From NCBI GenBank assembly GCA_903847975.1, contig CAINFC010000252.1, positions 213,220-277,219 on the forward strand: a DNA stretch of 64,000 nucleotides, given 5' to 3'. This DNA comes from an uncultured Acidobacteriota bacterium. GTDB lineage: Bacteria > Acidobacteriota > UBA6911 > CAINFC01. Positions within the stretch are counted from its first letter, which is position 1. Every line of letters starts with the position of its first letter. The position numbers and the translations under genes are program-made. Shown here piece by piece: positions 45,695-56,400 of this stretch. The notes below the pieces were generated by a model, which was given only the letters and a program-made list of their open reading frames with translations, was not told the origin of the DNA and made no database searches.

Positions 45695-48163
45695 ATGGAT
45701 TGCGCCGGACACTGCGCCCTTTTGAGCAACGAAACCACCCTTTTACAGGCCCTGGAGCAGATGGCCCAGCATCTTTTCGCCAAGCGCTGGGCCACGCTGA
45801 CCCGCTCGGAGATCTTTCATGCCCTTTCGATGACCGTGCGGGATTGCCTTACCGACGGGCTGATCGAAACGGAAGAAAGGTACTCCTCCTCGGACATCAA
45901 GCGAGTCTACTACCTTTCCATCGAGTTCCTCCCCGGGAGGCTTCTCTACAACAACATGCAGAACCTGGGGATGCTGAATATCTGCCGCCAGGCCCTGCAG
46001 AAAGCGGGCATTTCCCTGGACAGCATTCTCGAGGAGGAGCCCGATCCGGGCCTGGGCAACGGCGGCCTGGGCCGACTGGCGGCCTGCTTCCTCGATTCCA
46101 TGGCTACCCTGGGTATTCCCGGGTACGGCTACGGCATCAATTACGAGTTCGGCCTGTTCCGGCAGGAAATCGACGACGGCAGCCAGAAAGAGGAGCCGGA
46201 CCACTGGCTTTCCGAGGAGAGCCCCTGGCAGATACGGCGCACCGACGAGTTCTGCGCGGTCCCGCTGTATGGCCGGATCGATCACGGCACCGACAAGAGC
46301 GGCAACTACAATCCCATGTGGCTCGATTTCGACACCCTGCTCGGGGTGCCCTACGACATGCCGGTCGTAGGCTACGGCGGCAAAACCATCAACCGGCTGC
46401 GGCTGTTCTCCGCCCGGGCGGCCAACAAGTTCGACATGCAGATTTTCAACGACGGCGACTATCTCAAGGCGGTCGAAAGGCAGATCACCACAGAGAAGGT
46501 CACCAAGCTGCTTTACCCCTCCGACAGCATCAAGGCCGGGCAGGAGCTCCGTTTGGTCCAGGAGTATTTCCTGGTGGCCTGCTCGCTGCGCAATATCCTG
46601 CGCCACTTCGACCAGGGCCCGGAAAAGACCGACTGGCGCAGGCTGCCGCAGAAAGTGGCGGCGCAGTTGAACGATACCCACCCGGCGCTGGCCGTGGCCG
46701 AGCTGATGCGCTTCCTGGTGGATCACCGCAATCTTCCCTGGGACACCGCCTGGGAGATTACCCAGGCCACGCTGGCTTATACCAACCATACGCTGCTCCC
46801 GGAAGCCCTGGAGCGCTGGTCCGCGCCGCTGCTGCAGCGGGTGCTGCCCCGCCACATCCAGATCATTTACGAGATCAACCGCCGCTTCATGCAGGAAGTG
46901 GTCACCCTCTGGCCCACCGATACGGCGCGGCAAGGCCGGCTGTCCATCGTCGAAGGAAACGGGGAGCAGCAGAGCATCCGCATGGCTCACCTGGCCATTG
47001 TCGGCAGCCACAGCATCAACGGCGTGGCGGCGCTGCACTCCGACCTGGTGAAAACCTCGCTGGTCCCCGATTTCTACCAGCTCTGGCCGGAGCGCTTCAA
47101 CAACAAAACCAACGGGGTCACTCCGCGCCGCTGGATGCTGCAGGCCAATCCGGGGCTTTCCGAGCTGATCACCCGGCGCATCGGCCCGGAATGGGTCTGC
47201 GACCTGGGCCGGCTGCGGCAGCTGGAGCGCTTTGCCGAGGACATGGAGTTCCAGCAGGAGTTCATGCAGGTCAAGCTGAACAACAAGCAGAAGCTGGCCG
47301 ACGAGATCTGGCACAGCACGCGGCTGGAAGTGGACCCCGCCTCGATGTTCGACACCCAGGTAAAGCGGATTCACGAATACAAGCGGCAGCTGCTCAACGT
47401 CCTGCATATCATCCACCAGTACCTGTGCATCGTCGAGGACAACCGCCTCCCGCCGGTGCCCAAGACCTACATCTTCGGCGGCAAGGCCGCACCCGGCTAC
47501 TGGGCCGCCAAACAGATCATCCGGCTGATCAACATGGTGGCCAAGAAGGTCAACAACGATCCGCGGGCCTCCGAATTCATCAAGGTCGTTTTCATGAAGA
47601 ACTACCAGGTCTCCCTGGCGGAGATCATCATGCCCGCCGCCGACCTGAGCGAGCAGATCTCCACCGCCGGCAAGGAGGCCTCCGGAACCAGCAATATGAA
47701 GTTCGCCATGAACGGGGCGCTGACCATCGGCACGCTGGACGGAGCCAACATCGAAATCATGGAAGAAGTCGGGCCGGAAAACATCTACATCTTCGGGCTG
47801 AAGGCCGCCGAGGTGCAGACCCTGCGCCAGACGCGCAGCTACCGCCCGGCCGAACTGTACGCCTCCAATCCCTATCTGCGCCGGGTGATGGACTCCCTGA
47901 ACTCCAGCCTGTTCTGCCCCAACGAGCCGGGCCTGTTCTGCTGGCTATACCAGGCGCTGGTCTACCAGGGCGACGAATATTTTCACCTGGCCGACTTTCC
48001 CTATTACGTGCGGGCCCAGGAGCTGGCCTCCGCCGACTACCAGCAGAAGAGCGTCTGGACCCGTAAGGCGATCCTGAACGTGGCCCGTATGGGCAAATTC
48101 TCGAGCGACCGCACCATCCAGGAATACGCCCGCGACATCTGGAACGTAAAGCCCTGCCTGTAG
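45695..48163 (+). CDS. glgP: Glycogen/maltodextrin phosphorylase
   Basis: Releases glucose-1-phosphate from alpha-1,4-glucans with phosphate in the cytoplasm. The 822-residue length is normal. Motifs include YLSIEFLPGRLLYNNMQNLG near residue 70, GLGNGGLGRLAACFLDSMATL (in two parts), RIHEYKRQLLN and the pyridoxal-phosphate site EASGTSNMKFAMNGALTIGTLDGANIE (in two parts, Lys about residue 669). A GAGG site precedes the ATG by about 8 bases. A very long reading frame (788 residues) in the +2 phase over the same DNA is a GC-codon shadow. A large hairpin lies 12 bases after the stop. Confidence 0.96.
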   Translation: MDCAGHCALLSNETTLLQALEQMAQHLFAKRWATLTRSEIFHALSMTVRDCLTDGLIETEERYSSSDIKRVYYLSIEFLPGRLLYNNMQNLGMLNICRQALQKAGISLDSILEEEPDPGLGNGGLGRLAACFLDSMATLGIPGYGYGINYEFGLFRQEIDDGSQKEEPDHWLSEESPWQIRRTDEFCAVPLYGRIDHGTDKSGNYNPMWLDFDTLLGVPYDMPVVGYGGKTINRLRLFSARAANKFDMQIFNDGDYLKAVERQITTEKVTKLLYPSDSIKAGQELRLVQEYFLVACSLRNILRHFDQGPEKTDWRRLPQKVAAQLNDTHPALAVAELMRFLVDHRNLPWDTAWEITQATLAYTNHTLLPEALERWSAPLLQRVLPRHIQIIYEINRRFMQEVVTLWPTDTARQGRLSIVEGNGEQQSIRMAHLAIVGSHSINGVAALHSDLVKTSLVPDFYQLWPERFNNKTNGVTPRRWMLQANPGLSELITRRIGPEWVCDLGRLRQLERFAEDMEFQQEFMQVKLNNKQKLADEIWHSTRLEVDPASMFDTQVKRIHEYKRQLLNVLHIIHQYLCIVEDNRLPPVPKTYIFGGKAAPGYWAAKQIIRLINMVAKKVNNDPRASEFIKVVFMKNYQVSLAEIIMPAADLSEQISTAGKEASGTSNMKFAMNGALTIGTLDGANIEIMEEVGPENIYIFGLKAAEVQTLRQTRSYRPAELYASNPYLRRVMDSLNSSLFCPNEPGLFCWLYQALVYQGDEYFHLADFPYYVRAQELASADYQQKSVWTRKAILNVARMGKFSSDRTIQEYARDIWNVKPCL

Positions 48164-48174
48164 GCAATTTCCTG

Positions 48175-48221
48175 CATCCCGAAGGGGTTCCCGGCTTTTT
48201 GCCGGGCCATCTTCGGGGATG
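48175..48221. terminator. Large hairpin after glgP, probable terminator
   Basis: CATCCCGAAG (48175-48184) pairs with CTTCGGGGATG (48211-48221), with one bulged G, enclosing CCCGGC-TTTTT-GCCGGG. There is no classic T tract after it, so termination efficiency is uncertain. Confidence 0.5.
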
Positions 48222-48252
48222 GCTTCGCAATAAATCGTTTTTTCGCCCGGCT

Positions 48253-48464
48253 CTGCCGTCCCGATGGGACTTGGGTTACCTTCGACCCAACCCGGCACTC
48301 GCGTGCCGGGCAACAATCTTGCCGTCTCTGACGGGACTTTGCCTCGGAACAACAGCCCTGTGCCGGTTTGCGCAGGGCCTCCCAAGGCCATGGCGCAGCA
48401 CAACGGTAGGATCTCCGCCATTTCGCCCCGCGTGGCACACACAGAAGTCCCATCGGGACGGCAG
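48253..48464. repeat. Palindromic repeat element with 20-base terminal inverted repeats
   Basis: CTGCCGTCCCGATGGGACTT (48253-48272) recurs exactly inverted at 48445-48464. Between them lie further hairpins: TTGGGT/ACCCAA (48271-48290), CCCGGCAC/GTGCCGGG (48291-48310) and a degenerate copy of the end motif at 48319-48339. It fills most of the 396-base gap between glgP and the next gene, where no protein gene is supported. It looks like a MITE-like or structured-RNA repeat; copies also occur at 1863 and 35555. Confidence 0.7.
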
Positions 48465-48559
48465 AACAGGCCCCATCAACTTTTTGCAGCTTCATCTGCG
48501 GGGATGCAATCGTAACAAAGCCGGAGTGGCGGCGGCATCCGCCCGGCCTTTGTCCGCCG

Positions 48560-49483
48560 TCAGGGTTTGATCGGAACGATCGGCCCTTCCTGGCTTTCCA
48601 CGTTGAACAGGCGGTACTGGGAATAGCGGTGACGGTTGCGGAAGAAATAGCCCTGAATCCTCATGGTCACCGAAACCTCCATCGGCAGCCAGAAGCTCCG
48701 GGGCACGCCCTTGAAGCGCACCTCCCCAAACCGGATGGCGGTGTTCTGCGACTCGAGACCGGCGTCCTTGCGCGGAGCCAGCAGCCCGGTGTGCATGCGC
48801 ACGATTTGACAGGAGGCGGGATCGACCCAGGCAAAGCCCTGCAACAGGATGGGAACGGTCTGATCGCGGACCCGCAGATAACGCCGGACCCCGGAAATTT
48901 CCGGGCGCTGGGCAAAGGCGAGCACATGGGCGTTTCCTTCCGACTTCTGCCGGCCCAGGTACCGGAAGCGGGAACCTTTCTGCTGCACCGGGTGAAAATA
49001 GATGGGGTGGGTGGCATAGCCGGAAGTCAGGAGGAACGAACCCTTCAGAGCCTCGGGCGTGAGCCGGTCGTCCTTTCGCTCGGTGCGGTACTCCTCGAAG
49101 CCGACATCGGCAATGTTCTCCTGCGGAGAGATCAGGTAGTAATAATCCTGCTGCCGGTAAAGCTGCTCCGCCAGCCCCGGCTCGGTGCGGTCCTGGCTGA
49201 CCCGCTCCAGCGCCGTGGTCCTGGGGAAGTCCTCAAACATGGCCCGAACCGCCTCGCCTACCTTCTGGAGCAGGGGAGGCAATTCTTCCTGGCTGCTTGC
49301 GGGCACCAGGCCTTTCAAGTCCTCCAGGCTCCGCTGCACCTCCGTTAGCGGCTGGTCCACGACCGTCCTGGCCCCCACGTAGGGGCGCATTTCTTCCGGA
49401 ACCGACTCCTGACCCCGGGAAAACGAAGAAAAGCCCGCCGGCAGCAGGAAACAACACAGTAAGATCCGGAAAAAACCAGGCAT
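48560..49483 (-). CDS. Secreted protein of unknown function
   Basis: The ATG at 49483 gives 307 residues with a signal peptide MPGFFRILLCCFLLPAGFSS; the longer frame to 49534 has no ribosome site and would reach the upstream gene. The mature part has a helical segment (about 40-95) then beta-rich sequence with YYYLISPQENIADVGFEEYR and RFGEVRFKGVPRSFWLPMEV (each within one strand-rich block). This looks like an acidobacterial exported family with a LolA-like feel, but I cannot name it. It lies 47 bases after the TPR-VWA gene on the same strand and may be its partner. Confidence 0.6.
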   Translation of the reverse strand: MPGFFRILLCCFLLPAGFSSFSRGQESVPEEMRPYVGARTVVDQPLTEVQRSLEDLKGLVPASSQEELPPLLQKVGEAVRAMFEDFPRTTALERVSQDRTEPGLAEQLYRQQDYYYLISPQENIADVGFEEYRTERKDDRLTPEALKGSFLLTSGYATHPIYFHPVQQKGSRFRYLGRQKSEGNAHVLAFAQRPEISGVRRYLRVRDQTVPILLQGFAWVDPASCQIVRMHTGLLAPRKDAGLESQNTAIRFGEVRFKGVPRSFWLPMEVSVTMRIQGYFFRNRHRYSQYRLFNVESQEGPIVPIKP

Positions 49484-49530
49484 TTGATTTCTTGCGACCC
49501 TGTTTTTATTATAATTCAAACCGGTGGGCC

Positions 49531-52500
49531 TCACTCCGGAAAATATCCTTCCCGGGCCCGAACCTTGAATCCCCTGCCGTTTTTCAGCACGACTTCCAGT
49601 CTGCGCCAGGCGGAATCGGCGGAGGGCCCGGGAGAAAACTGCAGCAGGTAACCGTGCGAAAGATCCTTGGAGATGGCCTCGAAGACCGATTCGATCTCCC
49701 CCGGCTCCCGGATGCCGAAAGACAAGCCTCCCGTGGATTTTGAAACGGTGCCCAGCTCTTCCATGAGCTTTTTGTTGTACAGCGCCATCCCCTGGGCCAC
49801 CGCATAGACCGGTATGCCGGCGGCTCTGGCTTGACGGATGGCCGTATCGGCCGTAATGGTGCTGCGGTTGTCCTCGCCGTCGGTAAACAGCACGATCACC
49901 TTTTTCCCCTGTTGTCCGGCCAGGAGGCGGGTCACACGGACCAGAGCGTTAAAGAGAGCGGTTTCTCCGTTCGCCTCGGCAGCCGCTACTGCGCGCTTTG
50001 CCGATCGCCTGTCCGTCGTGGCCGGCAGCGCCTGCCGGACTTCGTTCTGAAAGGTATAGACGGCGACCTGGTCCACGGGCCTCAGCCGTTCGATCAGTCC
50101 GATGGCGGCGTTTTTCAGTGCCGGCAATGCCTTGTGCATGCTCAGGGTGGTGTCGAGCACCAGGGCGCAGGTCAAAGCCGACTGGTGGGACTCGAAAGCG
50201 GCGACCGGCTGGCCTTTGCCGTCTTCCAGAACCGTAAAATCTCCCTGGGGCAAATCGTCGACATATCGCCCGCGCTCGTCGACGACCGTGGCGTAAATGC
50301 CGACCAGGCGGACATCGGCCCGGAACACATCGCTGCGGCCGCTCCCGGATCCGTTCCTGTCTTCGACAGGGGCGGATGGCTGCGGACCGGATTCCGGCGC
50401 CGGAACGTCTTCCTTTTCTCCCGCCTCCCCTCCTGGCTCCGCCAGGCTCCGCGCCAATTCTCCGAATCCCATGAATCCTCCGGAAAAACGGCTGCCTTCT
50501 CCCTGGCTCGATCGCATCAGTTCCGCCGGACGGAAAAGCCCGCCCTCCTTGAGGCTCTCTCCGGGAAACCGATGCTTGGCGACGAGCCGCGGGTCCTGCG
50601 AAACCAGGAAGCTGCGGTCGTCCAGCCAGGCGGCATATACGCGCCCGACCAGAGCAGCCAGGATTTCCTTTTCGGTGCGAGCTGCATCCAGCCCGGGAAC
50701 GTGCTGAAGGGCCAGAACATGATCGTACCGGCGCCGGTGTTCCCCGGCAAGCCGGAGAAGGTGATCCCGAACGGCGGCGTCCGGCGACCCGCTCTCGCCG
50801 GCCAAGTTCCCGAGGAGCTGGATGGCCGCCGAAAGGCTGCCGTTGGCCGAAAGCCTTTGGCACGCCTGGCGGAAGCCGGAGGCGGCATCGGATGGCGAGA
50901 GCGAGCCGGCTTCCGCTCCCAGGGCGATCAGCTCCACGAGCGCGTACCAGGCGCCCAGGACCGCTTCGCGCTTTTCCATCGTGCGTCCGCGCAGCCCCTC
51001 TTCAAAGGTTGCCAGCGCCGCCAGCTCCCGCTCTCCCAGGGACGGCAAACGGGCCAGCAAAGGAAGCAGCGGACGCCACTCGCTCCACCTGTCCTTGATC
51101 GCCCGGACCATGTCCCTGCTCAAAGGAGATTTACGCAGACCTTCCAGGCGGGAAAGCTCCAGGAACTGCGGAGCCGAAGCGGAGGAAAAAAGCGATTCTT
51201 CCCCCGATGCGATTTCCGGCCAGGATTCCCGGCCCCCCGGACACGCCAGTTGTCCGCCGGAGTCGGCCCGAATGGCGGCAAACCGCCGGGCCGCTTCTTC
51301 CGCGCTGTAGTCCCGATCCGTCATCCGGCCGCGGACATGCGCTTTGTAAAAAGCCCTGGCTCTTTCCGCGGTGGCCGTCAGGTAGCGGGCCGGCTCCTCG
51401 CCCGCTTCCGAGACGGCCAGGAAAAACTCGGCCGGCATTCCCTGGTCCCGGGTAAGCAGGCCGTGAAAAAAATCGGCCGGTTTCCCCGGGGAAGCGCCGG
51501 CCAGCTCCGCCCATACGGACTCCGCCGGGGGGCCGCCGGGCACCGGGACCGTGCCGCCCTGAATTCGAAATCGTCTTCCATACCGGTACAGATCCCCGGA
51601 GTGCAGCTCCGCCAGCCGGCGCAATCCGAAGGCCGAAACCAGGGCGCCGGCCGCATCCATCCCCGCCCGGCTCAGACCGGCATATGTTTTGGCCAGCCGC
51701 AGGTCCCGGCAGAACGCCTCGGCCAGCCCTCCGGCGATCGACCGGCGCTCCTGCAGCAGGTCCAGCCAGGCGTTGCCTCCCATCAGGGGAGCCTCCTCGG
51801 AAAGGATTTCAAACAAAAACGGCCGCCCGGCCTCCAGGGTCTCCTTCATTTCGACGGCATCGATGCCCAGTGCCACGGCAATCGGATGGCGAGTCACGTC
51901 GGCCTCTTCGTCCCCGTATTCCACGGTCCAGCCTTCGCCTGCCCTCCTGGCTCTCCACCCCAGGAGCTTCAGAACATCGGCGGCATGTGCGTCTGCCTGC
52001 TCCGTGCCGAGCGAGATTCTGACCTGGACTTTTCCCTCCGACGGTTCCCCAAGCCTGGAAAGCTCGGGAAGTGCAGCAAAGTAAGCCCGCAGGCTGTCCA
52101 GGTAGCCGGGAATGCCCGCCCGAAGAGAGGGCTCCATAAAGCGCACCAGCGCCTCGGTGTATCTCTCGAAAAAATGATCCGCAGATCCCGAGGGATCCGC
52201 ATGGGCAATCGCCGCCAGGGCCTTCCTGCCCCCGGGAACCCACACGGCCTGCACGGCTTTCACATTCAGATCCACATCTTCCAGGGGAAGCGGCAGAGGC
52301 GGGGCCGCCTCCCGGTCCGGGTTTTCCAGCCGCCGGCGGACCGCCGGGGCGTTGGCGGCATTGGGCTCCAGAGCCAGGTACCTGCGAAAATGTTCCGCCG
52401 CCCCGGACCAGTCCTGCCTGGCCTCCAGGATCAGGCCGCAAAGGTACTCCGCGCCGGGTATTTTCTGCTTCGAATCCAGCCGGAGTGCCTCCGCAATGTC

Positions 52501-53352
52501 TGCCGCCGCTTCGTCATAGCGCTGCAGCTGATACAGCGCCGCCGCCCGGTGAACAAATGCCTCCGGGTGGCGCCGCGCCGTGTCCCGGGCGATCAGCTCC
52601 CCGGCGCTTTCCGCGGCGCCGACCCAGTTTTTGGCGGCGCCTTCCATTTGCATCCGAAGAACCAGGCTGGTCAGGGATTTCGGGTCGGCTTCGGCCCCTT
52701 TGCGGTAGGCTTCGCGCGCTTCCTCCCACTTCTGCCGGTTCTGGAGAGCTGTCCCCAGGGCGTTCCAGGCCATGGCAAAATCCGGAGCGAACTGCACCGT
52801 GAGTCGAAACTGGCGCTCCGCTTCTTCGTTCTCCCCTTTGCGCAGGGCGGCCTGACCCCGATCCCAGCTCTTGCGCGCTTTCCGCGGGGGTTCCACGCCG
52901 GCCCGGATCTCCTCCGTCTCCAGGCTCCCCTTCTTTCGCAGGACCAGCGGCGGCAGCTCCCGGCTGGCGGCCATCTGCAGGTCATCCAGGTTGAGCAAAC
53001 CGGAGCGGTAACCGGAGAGCTCCGCCCGCAGCGTACATTTCAGCATACTCAGGGCGTTGCTGCCCCGGTTGCCCCATTCCCCGATCGACTCGAACTGGCT
53101 GGAGCGCAGAAAGTAGACCCCGTTCCGGTCGGTGGTGGCCTCGATCATCGTCCGTCCCGGACCGCAATTGCGCACAATCAGGGCCGGTTTGGGCGGCGGA
53201 GAGCCGTCTTCCATAATCACCTTCCCGGCAACCCCCGCCAGCTGCGCTTTCACAGAGGCAGTCCGGACAGCTAAAAGAAGAAGGAGGAAAAGACAGGCGG
53301 GAAGCCGCGGCCGCGAGAAGGGCGATGAAAGGATACCGTCAAAAAAAATCAT
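49531..53352 (-). CDS. Large exported TPR protein with C-terminal VWFA-related domain
   Basis: The 1273-residue product has a signal peptide (ending SVKAQ). A carboxypeptidase-regulatory-like beta domain (about 40-140) is followed by TPR helices (about 165-345, e.g. AWNALGTALQNRQKWEEAREAYRKGAEADP in two parts), a long unassigned helical middle (about 360-1000) and a C-terminal VWFA-related domain (about 1035-1273). The last begins VRLVGIYATVVDERGRYVDDL and has DTTLSMHKAL, a DxTxS-type metal site, and VLFTDGEDNRSTI. This VWFA type is characteristic of Acidobacteriota. It is probably periplasmic or surface-exposed and binds a protein partner. No ribosome site is obvious at ATG 53352; a terminator lies just upstream. 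Confidence 0.78.
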   Translation of the reverse strand: MIFFDGILSSPFSRPRLPACLFLLLLLAVRTASVKAQLAGVAGKVIMEDGSPPPKPALIVRNCGPGRTMIEATTDRNGVYFLRSSQFESIGEWGNRGSNALSMLKCTLRAELSGYRSGLLNLDDLQMAASRELPPLVLRKKGSLETEEIRAGVEPPRKARKSWDRGQAALRKGENEEAERQFRLTVQFAPDFAMAWNALGTALQNRQKWEEAREAYRKGAEADPKSLTSLVLRMQMEGAAKNWVGAAESAGELIARDTARRHPEAFVHRAAALYQLQRYDEAAADIAEALRLDSKQKIPGAEYLCGLILEARQDWSGAAEHFRRYLALEPNAANAPAVRRRLENPDREAAPPLPLPLEDVDLNVKAVQAVWVPGGRKALAAIAHADPSGSADHFFERYTEALVRFMEPSLRAGIPGYLDSLRAYFAALPELSRLGEPSEGKVQVRISLGTEQADAHAADVLKLLGWRARRAGEGWTVEYGDEEADVTRHPIAVALGIDAVEMKETLEAGRPFLFEILSEEAPLMGGNAWLDLLQERRSIAGGLAEAFCRDLRLAKTYAGLSRAGMDAAGALVSAFGLRRLAELHSGDLYRYGRRFRIQGGTVPVPGGPPAESVWAELAGASPGKPADFFHGLLTRDQGMPAEFFLAVSEAGEEPARYLTATAERARAFYKAHVRGRMTDRDYSAEEAARRFAAIRADSGGQLACPGGRESWPEIASGEESLFSSASAPQFLELSRLEGLRKSPLSRDMVRAIKDRWSEWRPLLPLLARLPSLGERELAALATFEEGLRGRTMEKREAVLGAWYALVELIALGAEAGSLSPSDAASGFRQACQRLSANGSLSAAIQLLGNLAGESGSPDAAVRDHLLRLAGEHRRRYDHVLALQHVPGLDAARTEKEILAALVGRVYAAWLDDRSFLVSQDPRLVAKHRFPGESLKEGGLFRPAELMRSSQGEGSRFSGGFMGFGELARSLAEPGGEAGEKEDVPAPESGPQPSAPVEDRNGSGSGRSDVFRADVRLVGIYATVVDERGRYVDDLPQGDFTVLEDGKGQPVAAFESHQSALTCALVLDTTLSMHKALPALKNAAIGLIERLRPVDQVAVYTFQNEVRQALPATTDRRSAKRAVAAAEANGETALFNALVRVTRLLAGQQGKKVIVLFTDGEDNRSTITADTAIRQARAAGIPVYAVAQGMALYNKKLMEELGTVSKSTGGLSFGIREPGEIESVFEAISKDLSHGYLLQFSPGPSADSAWRRLEVVLKNGRGFKVRAREGYFPE

Positions 53353-53404
53353 GATCGAATTATGAAGCTCGGAAAGTCAAAAAACAACCGGGAACAAACT
53401 CAAC

Positions 53405-53436
53405 AAAAAAGGCGGCCCCGGAGGGCCGCCTTTTTT
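53405..53436. terminator. Bidirectional intrinsic terminator
   Basis: GGCGGCCC (53411-53418) pairs with GGGCCGCC (53423-53430) with a four-base loop, flanked by six As and six Ts. It ends the minus-strand TonB-type gene (stop at 53457). Confidence 0.92.
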
Positions 53437-53456
53437 GAAACGGATTCCGCTTCTTT

Positions 53457-56400
53457 CTAGAAGAAGAAGGAAACCTGGAGACGTATACTGCGCGGGCCCA
53501 TGAAGCCGTTGGACATGCCGTACTGCGGATCCATGCGGACCTTCTGTGCAGTCATAAGAGCCTTGGTGTTGAAGCCTTTGAAAAGGTCGGCATCATGCGC
53601 AAAGGTCAGCTGGCCGTCGTCGTCGTGCAGCATGTCCTGGTACTTGTTGGTCACCGTGCTGGCGTTGAACAGGTTGAACACCGTCATTTCCACGCGCAGG
53701 CGCAGGTCCTCGTGGTTGGCGAAGGGCTTGAACTCGTGCATGACGTTGAAGTCGCTGCGGAAATAGGTCGGAGTGCGGCCCAGGTCGCCACGCCCGTACG
53801 GATAAACCGGCGTGGTGGAGATGGCGTTGATCTGCGAGGTCATCGGCGTACCGGACCAGAGCATGATGTTCGGAGCGAAGGTAGTCGCACCCAGCTTGTT
53901 GTTCAGCGTGTAGCCGCCGAAGAACTTGATGGTATGCGGACGGTCGGTAGCCAGGACGCCGTCGGCCATGACGCCCTTTTCGGTGTAGCCGAGCCAGGGC
54001 AGGTCGAAGTAGCGGTTCACGTTCGGGCTGGTACGGCCGTCTTCGTCGGAGCTGGCCAGTCCGGAGTAGTTGCCCGTCTGCCGCGACCAGGTGTAGGACA
54101 GTGCGTACTGGTAGCTCTTCGAGAAGCGCTGGTCCAGGCGTACTTCGATAGCATCGTAGTGCCGCTTGGCTTTGGGAGTCATCGGGAAACCGGCTTCCCA
54201 GGTCTTGGGATCGACGGTCAGTCCGAATCCCGGGTTGGCGATGTAGTAGACTTCGCCGTCCGCACCGAGTGTACCCACGTCTTCAATGGTCCGGATGAGG
54301 CGGCGGTTGGTGTAACGGACCGAAGCGACGAGAGTCGGGTTGATGCTGTAGTCGTAGCCGATATCGATCATCCGCTGCTTCATCGGCCGCATCTTGGGAT
54401 CGACGGTGCTGTTGTTCGGGTCGTTGGAGGGAATACGCCAGTTGATTCCTTCGAAGAAGCGTCCGGGGAGCTTCTTGGGGTCGGACGGGTAGCCGTAGTT
54501 GAACAGGGTCTTGTAAACCGAGGGATCCTCCAGAGCATAGTAGTAGGTCAAATAGATGTCGCCGCCGAAGGAGCCGCGCGGCAATTCATACTTCATGACG
54601 TCGTAGAAATCGCCCCAGGATCCGTAGATGCGCATCTTGCCGTCGCCCCTGGGATCCCAGGCCGCGCCGATGCGCGGGCTGATCTTCTTGCCCCAACCGA
54701 ATTCGATCGGCGGAGCCGCAGCGATCCCCTGTTTGGAGAAGCTGGGCAGGAACTCGCGCTCCAGGCGCAGGCCGAGGTTCAGGGTGAGGCGCTTGTTAAT
54801 CGTCCAGCTGTCCTGTACGTAGAGCCCCTGGTTGTCGCTGGAGGCTTCGCCCAGGGTTCCGTAGGTGTACCAGCGGTAGTAACCGTAGGTGCCGCGCTGC
54901 TTGCCGGAGCACTGGCTGGTCACGCAGGTGTAGCTCTGGTCCCAGTAGAAACGGTAGTAGCCTGTGGGATAACTCAGGGTGTTGACGTCGTTGGAAAGCC
55001 GGTTGGTCATCCACCCGAACTTCAGGTTGTGCTGCCCCTTGGCATTCAGAACGTAGGCGCCGTCGGTGCTGAGGTTCACGCGGGGATAGACGTTGTACTG
55101 CGTAAAGGCCGTGCCCTGCTGCTTCCAGCCGGTCGAAGTGAGAATCATATCCGAGGGGATATTGGAGAACATGGTGTTGGCAGTACTGTAGATAAAGGTC
55201 TTCGAGGAGTTGGCGTACCCATCCTTGTAGTTGCTGAAATTGCGTCCGCCGCGGAAGCTGATCAGCAGCTTGTTGGTGGCGATGAAATCCGCCTGGGCGG
55301 TAAAAATGTTGCTGGCGGAGTAGTTGCCAAGTCCGGCCCAATCGCGATCATATGCATCCGTACCCTGCAGAGCGGGCAAGTTGCCCCGTACGTAATTGGG
55401 ATTCCAGATCCAACTGAAGCTGGTGCGCAGCTTGCTCCAAGGGTTGTAGTCCAGCTTCCCAATCGTGTAATGTTGGTAGTCTTTGCGGGAATAATCTCCC
55501 GTCTTATTGTTGGAAAGGAAAGTCACCGTGCGGTTGGTGGTAGTCTGAGTCGGCATAAAGCCGGCAAAGAAGAACAGCTTGTCCTTGACGATCGGGCCGC
55601 CGAGACTCACGACCGGGTTCCAGGTCGAAAAATCGTCGAGCGTGTTCTGGAAATAGCGTACCTTGCTGCGGGTGGCATCGGTCGGATCCATTTCCAGGGT
55701 CGGCCGCGGGCGGGCCTGCATGCCATCGTTGTTATAATAAAAGCCTGCCTGACCGTGGAAAGCGTTGGTTCCGGTGCGGACCACGGCATTGACCACACCG
55801 CCCATGGCGCCGCCGTACTGGGCATCCATGACTCCGTTCTTGACCTGGACCTGCTGTACGGCTTCCACCGGGATCCTGTTCCTGGTGCTTAGAGTACCCT
55901 GCTGGACATCGGTGACTTCCATGCCGTCGATATAGTAGGTGTTTTCCGAACCGGAAGCGCCGTCGATCTGGTAGCCGCCGGCTTTGCCTTCGTTACGGGC
56001 GCCGGGAGCCAGCTGGACCAGGTCATAGAATCCGCGACCTTTCGGCAGCTGGTCGAAAAAGGCTTTATCGACGTTGACTGCGGAAGCGGTCGAGGTGGTG
56101 TCCACCATGATCGCATTAGCGGTCACGGTGACGCTTTCGGAAACCGCACCGACTTCCATTTTGAAGTCGACGATGGCGGCGCGGCCGAGAACCACGTTTA
56201 CATCCGTCTTTTTCTGGGTGGTGAAGCCGGTCACCGAGGCGCTGACCGTGTAGCTGGCCACCGGAAGGTTCGGCAGCTTGTAAAAGCCGGCCTGGTCCGT
56301 GGCGGTGGTTACGGCCCGTGTGGTGCCGGCAGCGGTAATTTCTATCTGGACATTGGGGATGGTGGCGCCGCTCGGGTCGGTGACCGTTCCCTGGATCGTC

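Noticed and set aside
45700..48066. A 788-codon plus-strand reading frame inside glgP
   Set aside because: It is out of phase with glgP, whose protein matches the phosphorylase family throughout; the shadow product is rich in Arg, Gly, Pro and Ala as expected from GC-rich third positions.
47945..48442. A 165-codon minus-strand frame after glgP
   Set aside because: It runs through the palindromic repeat into the end of glgP; similar frames are by-products of this repeat type, and there is no ribosome site.
49831..53274. A 1147-codon antisense frame over the TPR-VWFA gene
   Set aside because: No family resemblance and a composition typical of an antisense shadow of GC-rich coding DNA; the minus-strand gene has a signal peptide and known domains.
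53595..55892. A 765-codon antisense frame over the TonB-type gene
   Set aside because: Antisense shadow; repeated Val/Gly/Ala runs and no start signals.
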